Under the pieces are notes generated by a model. It did not search any database and was not told where the DNA came from. It saw nothing but the letters and a program-made list of their open reading frames with translations. A program made the position numbers and the translations under genes. Positions 16,614-25,845 of a DNA stretch of 64,000 bases are shown one piece after another (position 1 is the first letter of the stretch; each line of letters starts with the position of its first letter). This DNA is from Roseomonas sp. (GTDB taxonomy: Bacteria; Pseudomonadota; Alphaproteobacteria; Acetobacterales; Acetobacteraceae), in assembly GCA_031180725.1 (NCBI GenBank), contig JAPSLO010000005.1:1-64000 (forward strand). The letters are read 5' to 3'.

Positions 16614-18206
16614 ATGATGCTAACCAGGAGAACCGCGCTGGCTACGGCTGGCGCCTTGGCGCTGGCCCGACCGTTGCGCGCGCAATCGGGCGCACAGCCG
16701 CTGCGATTCGTGGTGAATGTCGGACTGCAGAATCTGGACCCGATCTCCAGCCCCTCCTTCGTGACGCGCAACTTCGCCTATCTGGTCTTCGACACGCTGG
16801 TGGCGATGGACGGCAAAGGCGAGTACAGGCCGCAGATGCTGCAGGGATGGGAGATCAGCAGCGACCGCCTGACCTGGACCTTCCGGCTGCGCCCGAGCCT
16901 GGCCTTCCATGATGGCAGCCCAGTGACGGCGGAGGATTGTGTTGCCAGCCTGAAGCGCTGGGGTGGGCGGGATTCCATTGGCCGCCGCCTGATGGCGGCC
17001 ACTGCGGAACTGACCGCGACCGACGAGCGGACCTTCGTGCTGAAGCTTGCGCGGCCGTTCGGCGGCGTGCTGGAGGCGTTGGGCAAGCCCAGCGTCCATG
17101 TCCCCTTCATCATGCCGGCGCGCATCGCGAACGGCACGCCGCCCGCCCAGCAGGTGCGGGAGATCCTGGGTTCCGGCCCCTTTGTATTCCAGCGTGAAAG
17201 CTGGGTGCCTGGCGAGAAGGCCCTCTTCACCCGCAATGCCCGCTATCTGCCGCGCGATGAGCCCGCCGATGGCCTGGCCGGCGGCAAGATCGCGAAGGTG
17301 GAGCGGGTGGAGATGCTGACCCTCTCCGATCCCGGTCTGCGCGTGGCGGCGCTGCAGACCGGCGAGGTGGACTACCTGGAATACGCGCCGGTGGACTACC
17401 TGCCGCGGCTGCGCAACAGCCGCGCCTTCACCATCGCCCAGGCCGGTGGCCAGGCGGCGCTGATGTATGCGGCGAGCCTCAACCACTACCTGCCGCCCTT
17501 CAATAACGTGCTGGTGCGCCGCGCCGTGCAGCAGGTGCTTGACCGCAACGAGGTGCTGGCAGGCGTCGGCTTCGCCCCGCCGCTCGGTGAGCCGGACTGC
17601 ACCTCGCTTTTCATGTGTGGCGCGCCCTACAGCAGCACGGAGGGCAGCGACCTCATCGCGCAGCCGAGCATTGACCGTGCGAAGGAGTTGCTGCGACAGG
17701 CCGGCTACAACAACGAACGCGTGGTGCTGCTGCATCCAGCGGACAGCCCGCTGCTGAACCCGTTCGGCCTGGTGATGATCGACCGTATGAAGCGGGCCGG
17801 CTTCAACCTGGATGTGCAGGCCAGCGATTGGGCGACCATCGCGCAGCGATGGGTGCAGCGCGCGCCGCTGGATCAGGGCGGCTGGAACATCGTCCCGGTG
17901 GTCTATACTGGCTTCGACATGTCAAACCCCCTGGCCAATCTTGGCGTCGGCTATAACTGCACCGACAATCAGCCCTGGGGCTATTGCGACGACAAGCTGA
18001 CGCCGGTGATCGCGGCCTTCGAGGCGGAGAGCGATCCGGCGAAGCGCCGCGAGCTGGCCGGGCAACTGCAGAAGCTGGCCTTCGAGGCGGCCACCTTCCC
18101 CATTGCCGGCCAGTATCGCAGCCCGGCCGTGTGGCGGAGCGAGCTGCGCGGCGTGATCGACTTCGGCTTCCCGGTGATCTGGAACATCGAGAAGCCGTCG
18201 CGGTAA
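16614..18206 (+). CDS. ABC transporter peptide/nickel-type substrate-binding protein (family 5)
   Basis: This 530-residue periplasmic binding protein has a Tat/Sec-like leader (LTRRTALATAGALALARPLRAQ). Family-5 landmarks are present: NLDPISSPS near the N-terminus, FHDGSPVTAEDCVASLKRW at about residues 100-118, and FNNVLVRRAVQQVLDRNEV in the middle. A GGGAGGGAGGGG ribosome-binding site precedes the ATG at 16614. It is in an operon with the deacetylase and converges on a complete oligopeptide-type ABC importer that already has its own binding protein (21716-23326). It may be a second receptor for the same permease. Confidence 0.9.
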   Translation: MMLTRRTALATAGALALARPLRAQSGAQPLRFVVNVGLQNLDPISSPSFVTRNFAYLVFDTLVAMDGKGEYRPQMLQGWEISSDRLTWTFRLRPSLAFHDGSPVTAEDCVASLKRWGGRDSIGRRLMAATAELTATDERTFVLKLARPFGGVLEALGKPSVHVPFIMPARIANGTPPAQQVREILGSGPFVFQRESWVPGEKALFTRNARYLPRDEPADGLAGGKIAKVERVEMLTLSDPGLRVAALQTGEVDYLEYAPVDYLPRLRNSRAFTIAQAGGQAALMYAASLNHYLPPFNNVLVRRAVQQVLDRNEVLAGVGFAPPLGEPDCTSLFMCGAPYSSTEGSDLIAQPSIDRAKELLRQAGYNNERVVLLHPADSPLLNPFGLVMIDRMKRAGFNLDVQASDWATIAQRWVQRAPLDQGGWNIVPVVYTGFDMSNPLANLGVGYNCTDNQPWGYCDDKLTPVIAAFEAESDPAKRRELAGQLQKLAFEAATFPIAGQYRSPAVWRSELRGVIDFGFPVIWNIEKPSR

Positions 18207-18236
18207 GGACGCGCGGCCTGGAGGGGTTGGCGCGCG

Positions 18237-18974
18237 CTACTCCTCGAGGTCGCGCGACAGGGCGACGAGTTCCCGCGTGTGCGGGTGCTGCGCTTTGCCG
18301 GCGCGCAGCGCGGCGGTTTCCAGCGTCTCTACGATGCGACCGCCCTGCATCACCGCGAGCCGCCCGCAGAGATGCGCCACCACGGCCAGGTTGTGGCTGA
18401 CCAGGATGCAGGTGAGCTGCCGCGCCGCGCGGAGATCCGCCAGCAGGTTCAGCACCTCGGCCTGCACCGAGACGTCCAGCGCGCTGGTCGGCTCATCCAG
18501 CAGCAGCACGGTGGGATCGGCGATCAGCGCACGGGCTATCGCCACGCGCTGACGCTGGCCGCCCGAAAGCTGATGCGGGTATCGGAAGCGCACGGCGCGT
18601 GGCAGGGCGACTTCCTCCAATGCGCGGCGGATGCGGCTTTCCCCGTCCGGAATGCCGTGCACGGCCAGCGGCTCCGCCAGGATGCGGTCCACGGTCTGGC
18701 GTGGGTGCAGCGAACCATAAGGATCCTGGAACACCATCTGCACGCGGCGGAAGAAGGCACGACTCCGCCGGCGCCCGAGTGGCTGGCCATCCATGGCCAT
18801 GTAGCCGGTCCAGTCGGCGGCCAGGCCGGCCAGCGTGCGCAGCACGGTGGACTTGCCGGATCCGCTCTCCCCCACCAGCCCGAAGCTCTCCCCGGCCGCC
18901 ACGGCAAAGGAGACGTCCCGTACGGCATGGACGCTGCCGAAGCGCACATCCAGCGCCCTCACCTCGATCATCAT
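18237..18974 (-). CDS. Oligopeptide-type ABC importer ATPase (DppF-like)
   Basis: This 245-residue ATP-binding subunit has Walker A GESGSGKST, Q-loop MVFQDPYGSLHPRQTV, signature LSGGQRQRVAIARAL, Walker B VLLLDEPTSALD and the switch His in LVSHNLAVV. The oppF/dppF-type Q-loop places it as the second ATPase of a dipeptide/oligopeptide importer. It ends without the long C-terminal oligopeptide extension, so it is short for DppF. Its start ATG overlaps the TGA of the DppD-like gene, last in a five-gene operon read SBP-B-C-D-F. Confidence 0.93.
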   Translation of the reverse strand: MMIEVRALDVRFGSVHAVRDVSFAVAAGESFGLVGESGSGKSTVLRTLAGLAADWTGYMAMDGQPLGRRRSRAFFRRVQMVFQDPYGSLHPRQTVDRILAEPLAVHGIPDGESRIRRALEEVALPRAVRFRYPHQLSGGQRQRVAIARALIADPTVLLLDEPTSALDVSVQAEVLNLLADLRAARQLTCILVSHNLAVVAHLCGRLAVMQGGRIVETLETAALRAGKAQHPHTRELVALSRDLEE

Positions 18975-19804
18975 CCCAGCCAGGTCGGATCGCGCGCGAG
19001 GGTGGGCAGCCGCGGAACCGCGCGGTCGAGCCGCGGAAGGCATTCCAGCAGGCCCCGCGTGTAGGGATGTCGGGCGTGGTGCAACTCGGATGCGGGCAGC
19101 TCTTCCAACACGCGGCCGGCATACATCACGGCTACTCGGTCGCAGAAGCGCGCGACCAGCGGCAGGTCGTGGCTGATCAGAATCAGACCCATGCCGCGTT
19201 CCGACACCAGGCGATCCATCAGACGCAAGATCTCGGCCTGCACGGTGGCATCAAGCGCGCTGGTGGGCTCATCCGCGATCAGCAGGTCGGGGTCTGGCGC
19301 CAGCATCATCGCGATCATCACCCGCTGGCCCATGCCGCCGGATAACTGGTGCGGGTAGGCATCGTATACCCGCTTCGGGTCCCGGATCAGGACCTGTTCC
19401 AGCAGGGCGAAGGCGGCATCCCGTGCTTCCTGTGCTCCACCCTTCCGGTGGGCCGCCCAGGCCTCGGCGATCTGATTGCCGACGCGCATCACCGGGTTCA
19501 GGGAGAATTTCGGGTCCTGCAGGATCAGCCCCATGCGCGCGCCGCGCAGCTTGCGCATGGTGGCCGGCGCCGCGGTGGCGACATCCACCCCGTCGAAGCG
19601 CAGCGCGGCCGCCCGAATGCGCGCCTGGCGCGGCAGCAAGCGCATCAGGGCGCGGCCTGTGACGGACTTGCCGGAACCGCTTTCGCCCACGATGCCGAGC
19701 TTCTCGCGCCCCATGGTCAGGGAGATCCCGCGCACCGCCGGCACCGGTCCGGAGGGGCCGGGGAACTCCACGTGCAGGTCCCGGATCTCGACCAGCGGTG
19801 TCAT
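18971..19804 (-). CDS. Oligopeptide-type ABC importer ATPase (DppD-like)
   Basis: This 277-residue ATP-binding subunit has Walker A GESGSGKSV, Q-loop LILQDPKFSLNPVMRVGNQ, signature LSGGMGQRVMIAMML, Walker B LLIADEPTSALDATVQ and switch LISHDLPLV. The C-terminal HHARHPYTRGLLECLPRLD segment is the usual DppD/OppD tail. The start at 19804 overlaps the DppC stop by 4 bases. It pairs with the DppF-like protein to power the importer. Confidence 0.94.
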   Translation of the reverse strand: MTPLVEIRDLHVEFPGPSGPVPAVRGISLTMGREKLGIVGESGSGKSVTGRALMRLLPRQARIRAAALRFDGVDVATAAPATMRKLRGARMGLILQDPKFSLNPVMRVGNQIAEAWAAHRKGGAQEARDAAFALLEQVLIRDPKRVYDAYPHQLSGGMGQRVMIAMMLAPDPDLLIADEPTSALDATVQAEILRLMDRLVSERGMGLILISHDLPLVARFCDRVAVMYAGRVLEELPASELHHARHPYTRGLLECLPRLDRAVPRLPTLARDPTWLG

Positions 19805-20703
19805 CGCTGCTTGGGGTCCAGCACGTCGCGCAGGCCGTCGCCCAGCAGGTTGAAGGCCAGTGAAGCGAGGAAGATGGCGATGCCGGGGATCACCGCCACC
19901 CACCATTGTTCCAGGATGAAGCGCCGGGCGGTGGCAATCATCGTGCCCCATTCCGGCAGCGGAGGCTGCGCTCCGAGACCAAGGAAACCGAGGCCCGCCG
20001 CCGTCAGCACGATGGAGGACATGTCGAGCGTCACCCGCACGATCACCGAGGGGATGCAGACCGGCGCAACATGCCGCAGCACGATCCGCCAGGGCGAGGC
20101 GCCGAGCATCCGCACGGCGGCTATGAAATCGGCATCGCGGATACGCAGCGTCTCCGCCCGGGCCAACCTGGCATAGGGCGGCCAGGCGGTCAGCGCGATG
20201 GCGGCCACCGCGCTCTCCACCCCTGGCTTCATCGCGGCGACGAAGGCCAGCGCCAGGATCAGCCGGGGAAAGGCGAGGAAGACATCGGTGACGCGCATCA
20301 GGATGCGATCCAACCAGCCGCCGGCATAGCCGGCCGCACAGCCCACCAGCAGCCCGATCGGCGCCACAAGCACCACGACTGCCACTACCATGCCCAGCGT
20401 GATCCGTGCGCCATAGGCGACACGGGACCAGACATCGCGGCCAAGCTCATCCGTGCCGAGCCAATGGGCAGCGGAGGGCGGCTGCAGCCGGTTGCCCAGG
20501 TTCTGCACGCCCGGGTCATGTGTGGCGAGCAGAGGCGCGAAGAGCGCAACCACGAGCATCGTCAGTGCCACGAACAGCCCGGCAAGGGCCAGCTTGTTGC
20601 GCCGGAGGGCAAGCCAGGTCTGATAGCGCCCGGCCCAAGCCGCCTGGCGGCGGGAGGCGGGCGCATCGGAGAGCAGCCAGTCGTGCAGGGTCGAGCCGCT
20701 CAT
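19801..20703 (-). CDS. Oligopeptide-type ABC importer permease (DppC-like)
   Basis: This 300-residue inner-membrane permease has the DppC N-terminal helix and the HWLGTDELGRDVWSRVAYGARITL motif (split here as HWLGTDELGRDVWSR and VAYGARITL). The cytoplasmic EAA loop is AAVRMLGASPWRIVLRHVAPV. About six helices are visible, with a C-terminal FNLLGDGLRDVLDPKQR that is nearly invariant in this family. It is coupled by a 4-base overlap to the DppB gene upstream and the DppD gene downstream. Confidence 0.95.
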   Translation of the reverse strand: MSGSTLHDWLLSDAPASRRQAAWAGRYQTWLALRRNKLALAGLFVALTMLVVALFAPLLATHDPGVQNLGNRLQPPSAAHWLGTDELGRDVWSRVAYGARITLGMVVAVVVLVAPIGLLVGCAAGYAGGWLDRILMRVTDVFLAFPRLILALAFVAAMKPGVESAVAAIALTAWPPYARLARAETLRIRDADFIAAVRMLGASPWRIVLRHVAPVCIPSVIVRVTLDMSSIVLTAAGLGFLGLGAQPPLPEWGTMIATARRFILEQWWVAVIPGIAIFLASLAFNLLGDGLRDVLDPKQR

Positions 20704-21719
20704 CGTACACGCGGATCCAGCAGCCGGTAGGTCAGGTCGGCCAGCAGGTTCAGCGCCACATAGATTAGCCCGACCACCAGCGTGGCGCCCAGCACCGCAT
20801 TCATGTCGGCGTTCAGAAGCGACACCGTCAGATACTGGCCGAGACCCGGCCAGGAGAAGATGGTCTCGGTCAGCACGGCACCTTCCAGCAGGCCCGCATA
20901 GGTCAGCGCCAGCACCGTCACAAGCGGCACGGCGATGTTGCGGAAGGCGTGGCGCCAGACGATGCGCCCCCCCGACAGACCCTTGGCGCGGGCGGTGATG
21001 ATGTATTCCGAGGAAAGTTCTGCCAGCATGAAGGCGCGCGTCATGCGCGCAATATAGGCCAGCGAAAAGAAGGCCAGCACACCCGCCGGCTGCGCCAGAT
21101 GCGCCACGGCGTCCCAGAAGGCCGGCCAGTCGCGCGCCAGCACGGCATCCAAGGTCAGCACACCGGTCCGCACATCCACCATGCCATCGAAGGCGATGCC
21201 CTGCCGCCCCGGTCCCGGCGCCCAGCCCAGCCTTGCGTAGAACAGCAGCAAGGACAGCAGCCCCAGCACGAAAACGGGCAGGCTATGACCAATCAGGCAG
21301 AACAGCCGCACTGTCTGGTCGATCCATGTGCCCTGCCGGACCGCCGCCAGCACGCCCAGCGGTACCCCGACCAACGCGGCCAGGATGATGGCCAACGTGG
21401 CAAGCTCAAAGGTGGCGGGGAAGAAGCGGGCGATATCCTCCGTTACGGGGTTCGCCGTCATCACCGACCGGCCGAGATCGCCGCTGGCGATTTGGCCGAG
21501 GTAGCGGAGGAACTGCTCCGGCAAGGGCCGGTCCAGCCCAAGATCGAGGCGCGCCCGCTCCACCACATCCTGCGGCGCGCGGTCGCCGACGATGGCCAGC
21601 ACAGGGTCGATCGGCACGACGCGCCCGATCAGGAAGGTGACCAGCACCAGGCCGAAAAGGGTGATCGGAACGGTGGTAGCCGTCGCCGCCAGCGCCCTCA
21701 GCCTCGGATAGCGTTTCAC
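20700..21719 (-). CDS. Oligopeptide-type ABC importer permease (DppB-like)
   Basis: This 339-residue permease has DppB landmarks: a first helix with TLFGLVLVTFLIGRVVPIDP, then RLDLGLDRPLPEQFLRYLGQ, GDLGRSV, the EAA loop TARAKGLSGGRIVWRHAFRN, and a C-terminal ADLTYRLLDPRVR. About six transmembrane helices are present. The ATG at 21719 overlaps the stop of the binding-protein gene, so all five subunits are translationally coupled. Confidence 0.95.
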   Translation of the reverse strand: MKRYPRLRALAATATTVPITLFGLVLVTFLIGRVVPIDPVLAIVGDRAPQDVVERARLDLGLDRPLPEQFLRYLGQIASGDLGRSVMTANPVTEDIARFFPATFELATLAIILAALVGVPLGVLAAVRQGTWIDQTVRLFCLIGHSLPVFVLGLLSLLLFYARLGWAPGPGRQGIAFDGMVDVRTGVLTLDAVLARDWPAFWDAVAHLAQPAGVLAFFSLAYIARMTRAFMLAELSSEYIITARAKGLSGGRIVWRHAFRNIAVPLVTVLALTYAGLLEGAVLTETIFSWPGLGQYLTVSLLNADMNAVLGATLVVGLIYVALNLLADLTYRLLDPRVR

Positions 21720-23326
21720 GCCTTGACGACACCCGCATAGTTCGTGCGATCGCTCATCGGGCCGAGTTCGAGCCCGCTGACGGCGCTGCGCGTCACCGCC
21801 ACCTCGATCTCCTGCAGCATGATGACGAAGGGCGAAACCTGCTGGTGCTCACGCTGCAGCGCCAGGTAGGTTGCCACGCGGCGGGCGGCGTCGGTCTCTG
21901 TCACGGCGGCAGCCGTGCGAGCGGTGATCTCCGGGATCTCCCAGCTCGCGCGCCAAGCCAGAGTGCGGTTGCGGGCGTTGTCGCTGTTGTCGGGGTTCAT
22001 GCTGAACGCCTCAGCGTTGCTGTGGGGATCGAAATAGTCAGATCCCCAGCGCACGATGGCGATCTCATGCTGGCGCGCGCGGGTCTTGGTGATGACCTGC
22101 CGCATCTCGCCGGCGATCATGCGCAGCCGGATGCCGGCTTGTGCCAAATTGGCCTGGATCGCCTGCGCGATGTCGGAGACGGGCGGGCCTGAGGAATAGT
22201 CCAGCGCCAGCTCTAGCCCGTCCGGGTGGCCAGCCTGGCGCAGCAGCTGCTTCGCCTCCTCCACCCGCTGGAGGAACGGCCGTTCCGTGAGCGCACCAGG
22301 CAAACCCTCCGGCAGGAAGGCTTGGTGGACGTCATAGGTGGTGGAGACGATGTTGCGCTGGATGCCTTCATAGTCGATGGCCAGCTTGATCGCCTGGCGG
22401 ACTTCCTGCTTCTGCAATGCCGGCACGCGCTGAGACAGGCTGAGATACATCAGGCTGGCCTTACGCTGCGGCATCACCTTGAAACGGCTGTCGGTCCGTA
22501 GTGCGATGATCTGATCGGCGGCCAGGTTTCGCGCAATGTCGATGTCGCCGCGCTGCAGGCCGAGCAGCTGGGCGGAGCTGTCCAGCATGTGCCGGATGAC
22601 GATGCGACGCGTGCGCGGCTGCGGGTCGGCATTCGGGTTGGCGTCAAGCATAACGCTCTCGCTGGCGCGCCAGCCGCGCAGCACATAGGCACCGCCGCCG
22701 GCCGAATTCTGCTTCAGCCAGCCATTACCCAGGTCATCGCCCTGCGCCCGCGCCATGACTACCGACTTCTCCACGACGGAGGCGCAGGCGGCGGAGAGGC
22801 AGTAGTACAGGAAGGTAGGTGAGGTCGGCGCGCCACATTCCAGCACCAGGGTGCGCGCATCCATGGCACGGATGCGGCCATCCACATTGTCCTTCGTGAA
22901 ACCGAACTGGTTGATGATGAAGGCGGGTGACTTGTTCAGCGCCACGAGGCGGCGCAGCGAGAAGGCCGCATCCTCGGCCGTGACAGGCGCGCCGGAGGCG
23001 AATTTCTGGCCCGCCTTCAGCACAAAGGTGAAGACGCGGCTATCCGGCGTGGACCAGCTTTCCGCCAGGTCGCCAACCAGCCGCGCAGGATCGGAATTTG
23101 GCGTGGTGACCAGCTTGCGGTAGACGTTGCCGATAATCTCGGTCCCGGTGTACTCGAAGGCTTCGGCGGGATCGAGGCTGGTGATGTCGTCGATCTGCTT
23201 GGCCATCACGATCACGCCGGCCGGCGACTGCGCGGCAGCGGGCAGGCTGCCGGGCCCGAACATGGCTCCGGCGAAGGCAGCGGAGCCGGCCAGCAGCGCG
23301 GACCGGCGTGTCGTCGGGAGGGACAT
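21716..23326 (-). CDS. ABC importer periplasmic binding protein (family 5), first gene of the importer operon
   Basis: This 536-residue family-5 binding protein has a twin-Arg-like leader (TTRRSALLAGSAAFAGAMFG). Landmarks are DITSLDPAEAFEYTG, FASGAPVTAEDAAFSLRRL and EVRQAIKLAIDYEGI. The start at 23326 (MSLPTT) is preferred to an upstream one because it precedes the twin arginines directly and has GGAAAG upstream. It heads the operon, so its promoter lies in the 139-base gap shared with the divergent acyl-CoA dehydrogenase. The ligand is unknown; the family also carries non-peptide solutes. Confidence 0.92.
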   Translation of the reverse strand: MSLPTTRRSALLAGSAAFAGAMFGPGSLPAAAQSPAGVIVMAKQIDDITSLDPAEAFEYTGTEIIGNVYRKLVTTPNSDPARLVGDLAESWSTPDSRVFTFVLKAGQKFASGAPVTAEDAAFSLRRLVALNKSPAFIINQFGFTKDNVDGRIRAMDARTLVLECGAPTSPTFLYYCLSAACASVVEKSVVMARAQGDDLGNGWLKQNSAGGGAYVLRGWRASESVMLDANPNADPQPRTRRIVIRHMLDSSAQLLGLQRGDIDIARNLAADQIIALRTDSRFKVMPQRKASLMYLSLSQRVPALQKQEVRQAIKLAIDYEGIQRNIVSTTYDVHQAFLPEGLPGALTERPFLQRVEEAKQLLRQAGHPDGLELALDYSSGPPVSDIAQAIQANLAQAGIRLRMIAGEMRQVITKTRARQHEIAIVRWGSDYFDPHSNAEAFSMNPDNSDNARNRTLAWRASWEIPEITARTAAAVTETDAARRVATYLALQREHQQVSPFVIMLQEIEVAVTRSAVSGLELGPMSDRTNYAGVVKA

Positions 23327-23465
23327 CGGCGTCTTTCCTTTCCGGCCCACAGACTAGCCCGGCCGCCTTCCCGACTGGAAGCCGGCGCACGCGACCACCT
23401 GGCCAGGGGTGGCGCCGCGCGCCCAGACGGGCCATGCTGGCGCGGGAACGAGGGAGGGAACGACG

Positions 23466-24596
23466 GTGCCTGACGAGGGCACGCTTGAACTGCTGAAGGA
23501 GACAGCTCGGCGCTTCGCCGCCGACCAGGTGGCGCCGTGTGCTGCGGAACTGGACGAAACGGAAGCCTTTCCGCGCGCCATCTACGAAGGCCTGGCCTCG
23601 CTCGGGCTGCTGGGCATCACCGTGCCAGAGGCGCTGGGCGGCGCTGGCGCCGGCGTGCTGGCCTATGCCGTGGTAATGGAGGAGCTGGCTCGCGGTTATG
23701 CCAGCGTGGCGGATCAGGTGGGGCTGGTGGAGCTGGTCTCCACCCTGCTGGCCGAGCACGGCACGCCGACGCAGCATGCCGCGTTCCTGACCCCGCTGCT
23801 GCGCTATGAGCGCAGCTGTGCCTATGCGCTGACGGAGGCTGAGGCCGGGTCCGACCTGGCCGCGCTGAAGACCACGGCGCGCCGCGATGGCGACAGCTGG
23901 CGGCTGACCGGCACCAAGATGTGGATCCACATGGCCCCACGCGCGGATTTCGCCGCCGTTCTGGCGCGCACCGACCCGGCCGCTGGTCATCGCGGTATGT
24001 CCATCTTCCTGGTGGACCTACATGCGCCAGGCGTGGAGCGGCTGCGCGCGGAACACAAGATGGGCCAACGCGCCTCTCCAGTAGGCGGACTGCGCTTCGA
24101 TGAGGTGCATCTGCCCGCCGATGCGCTGCTAGGGCCGGAGGGGCGCGGCTTCCACATGATGATGTCGATGCTGGACAAGGGCCGCATCGGCATCGGGGCC
24201 CTGGCTGTCGGCATCCTGCAGGCGGCGCTGGAGGAGAGCATCTCCTATGCCAAGCAGCGCGTGCAGTTCGGACAACCGATCAGCGAACAGCAGGCGATCC
24301 GTTTCATGGTCGCCGACATGGCAAAGGATACCCATGCCGCGCGGCTGATGGTCCACCACGCGGCGCGGATGATGGATGAAGGCCGCAAGGCCACCCTGGA
24401 AGCCAGCATGGCGAAATGCTTCGCGGCCGATGCCGCGGTGGCGCGCACCGCCGACGCGGTGCAGATCCACGGCGGCACCGGCTACATCCGCGGTGTGACG
24501 GTGGAGCGCCTGTACCGCGATGCGAAGATCACGCAGATCTATGAAGGCACCAACCAAATTCAGCGGGTGATTATGGCGAGGGAGCTGTTCCGATGA
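23466..24596 (+). CDS. Acyl-CoA dehydrogenase
   Basis: This 376-residue flavoenzyme introduces an alpha-beta double bond into an acyl-CoA. Family blocks are present: [58 protein letters not shown], and [10 protein letters not shown] then [11 protein letters not shown], where the Glu of YEGT is the catalytic base in most members. The start is probably the GTG at 23466, since AGGGAGGG lies 8 bases upstream; an in-frame ATG at 23409 would add an odd extension. It shares ATGA with the next SDR gene. Confidence 0.92.
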   Translation: MPDEGTLELLKETARRFAADQVAPCAAELDETEAFPRAIYEGLASLGLLGITVPEALGGAGAGVLAYAVVMEELARGYASVADQVGLVELVSTLLAEHGTPTQHAAFLTPLLRYERSCAYALTEAEAGSDLAALKTTARRDGDSWRLTGTKMWIHMAPRADFAAVLARTDPAAGHRGMSIFLVDLHAPGVERLRAEHKMGQRASPVGGLRFDEVHLPADALLGPEGRGFHMMMSMLDKGRIGIGALAVGILQAALEESISYAKQRVQFGQPISEQQAIRFMVADMAKDTHAARLMVHHAARMMDEGRKATLEASMAKCFAADAAVARTADAVQIHGGTGYIRGVTVERLYRDAKITQIYEGTNQIQRVIMARELFR

Positions 24597-25360
24597 CGCG
24601 CCCCGTAGCATTGGTAACGGGCGCACGCCGCGGCATCGGCCGCGCAAGCTGTGCTGTCCTGGCCGCTGCCGGTTACGACATACTGGGATGCGATCAGTCC
24701 GACGACGGCGTGGTGGAGACCGAGCACGCGGTGCAGGAAGCGGGTGGGCGGTTCGGCTTTCGGCGCTGCGACGTAGCCGACCTAGCGCAGATCGAGGCCA
24801 TGGTCGCCTGGGCCTGGCAGGAGGCCGGCGGGCTGGAGGCGGTGGTCAACAATGCGGGTGTCGGCGCCATGAAGCGCGGCGACCTGCTGGAGATGACACC
24901 AGAATCCTGGGACCGCTGCTTCAACATCAACACGCGCGGCGCCTTCTTTGTCGCGCAGCACGCGGCGCGTCGCATGGTGGGCGAAGCCGCGCCGCGGCGC
25001 GGGGCGCGCGGGATGGTCTTCATCTCCTCGGCCAACGCCACCCTGGTGAGCGCGGACCGCACGGAATACTCTGCCAGTAAGGCCGCCGTGGGTATGGTGG
25101 CCCGATGCTTCGCCGTGCGCCTGGCAGAGGACGGCATCCCGGTGTTCGAGGTGCGTCCCGGCGTGATCCGCACCGATATGACCGGCCCGGTCGCGGCACG
25201 CTACTCGCAGCGTATCGCGGAAGGCCTCTCACCCATCCGCCGCTGGGGCGAGCCCGAGGATGTGGCGCGTGCGATCGCAGGCCTGCTGACGGGTGCCATC
25301 CCCTTCTCCACCGGCGACGCTTTCCATGTGGATGGCGGCCTGCACCTGCATCGGCTGTGA
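24593..25360 (+). CDS. Short-chain dehydrogenase/reductase (FabG-like)
   Basis: This 255-residue SDR has [10 protein letters not shown] at the cofactor site, NNAGVGAM, the Ser of FISSANA, and YSASKAA with the catalytic Tyr and Lys. The C-terminus ([15 protein letters not shown]) is complete. The Arg pair in GARRGIG suggests NADP preference. It overlaps the dehydrogenase by 4 bases and the MaoC gene by one base (TGATG), so the three genes are translated as a unit. It probably oxidises the 3-hydroxy or a related hydroxy intermediate of the same acyl-CoA route. Confidence 0.92.
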   Translation: MTRPVALVTGARRGIGRASCAVLAAAGYDILGCDQSDDGVVETEHAVQEAGGRFGFRRCDVADLAQIEAMVAWAWQEAGGLEAVVNNAGVGAMKRGDLLEMTPESWDRCFNINTRGAFFVAQHAARRMVGEAAPRRGARGMVFISSANATLVSADRTEYSASKAAVGMVARCFAVRLAEDGIPVFEVRPGVIRTDMTGPVAARYSQRIAEGLSPIRRWGEPEDVARAIAGLLTGAIPFSTGDAFHVDGGLHLHRL

Positions 25361-25827
25361 TGAAGATCGATCCCACCCTGCTGCGCTACGAGCAGATCGA
25401 GCCAGGGCTTACATTCGAGACCGGCGGCATCACCGTGACCGAAGGTCATATCCTGGCCTTTGCCGGGCTGAGCGGTGACTTTTACGACATCCACATGGAC
25501 GACAGCTATGCACGCGCTCTGGGCTATCCAGGCCGCGTGGCGCATGGGCTGCTGGGGCTTGCACTGTGTGACGGGCTGAAGAATCGGGCTGCGATACGCT
25601 TCGCGGCGATCGTGTCGTTGAACTGGCGCTGGTCCTTCGTGGGGCCAATCCTAGTAGGGGACAGGATCTCAGCGCAGATCACCGCCCTGTCGAAGCGTAT
25701 GACCCGCAATCCGGCTCGGGGCATCGTCACGCTAGGGTTCAATCTGACTAGGGACAGCGGCGAGACGGTGCAGAAGGGCGAGAATGACATGATGGTGCAC
25801 AGCATGGTCGGAGCTCCGGTCGAGTAG
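25360..25827 (+). CDS. MaoC-like acyl-CoA hydratase
   Basis: This 155-residue hot-dog protein of the MaoC/R-hydratase group has the catalytic-type motif FAGLSGDFYDIHMDDSYAR (Asp and His), followed by GRVAHGLLGLALCDGL and a C-terminal core. It should hydrate a 2-enoyl-CoA. The start at 25360 is fused to the SDR stop. A second MaoC-type gene occurs 3.4 kb downstream (29196-29624). The two differ in sequence, so they likely act on different intermediates. Confidence 0.88.
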   Translation: MKIDPTLLRYEQIEPGLTFETGGITVTEGHILAFAGLSGDFYDIHMDDSYARALGYPGRVAHGLLGLALCDGLKNRAAIRFAAIVSLNWRWSFVGPILVGDRISAQITALSKRMTRNPARGIVTLGFNLTRDSGETVQKGENDMMVHSMVGAPVE

Positions 25828-25845
25828 CTCGCGCCGCCGCAGCGC

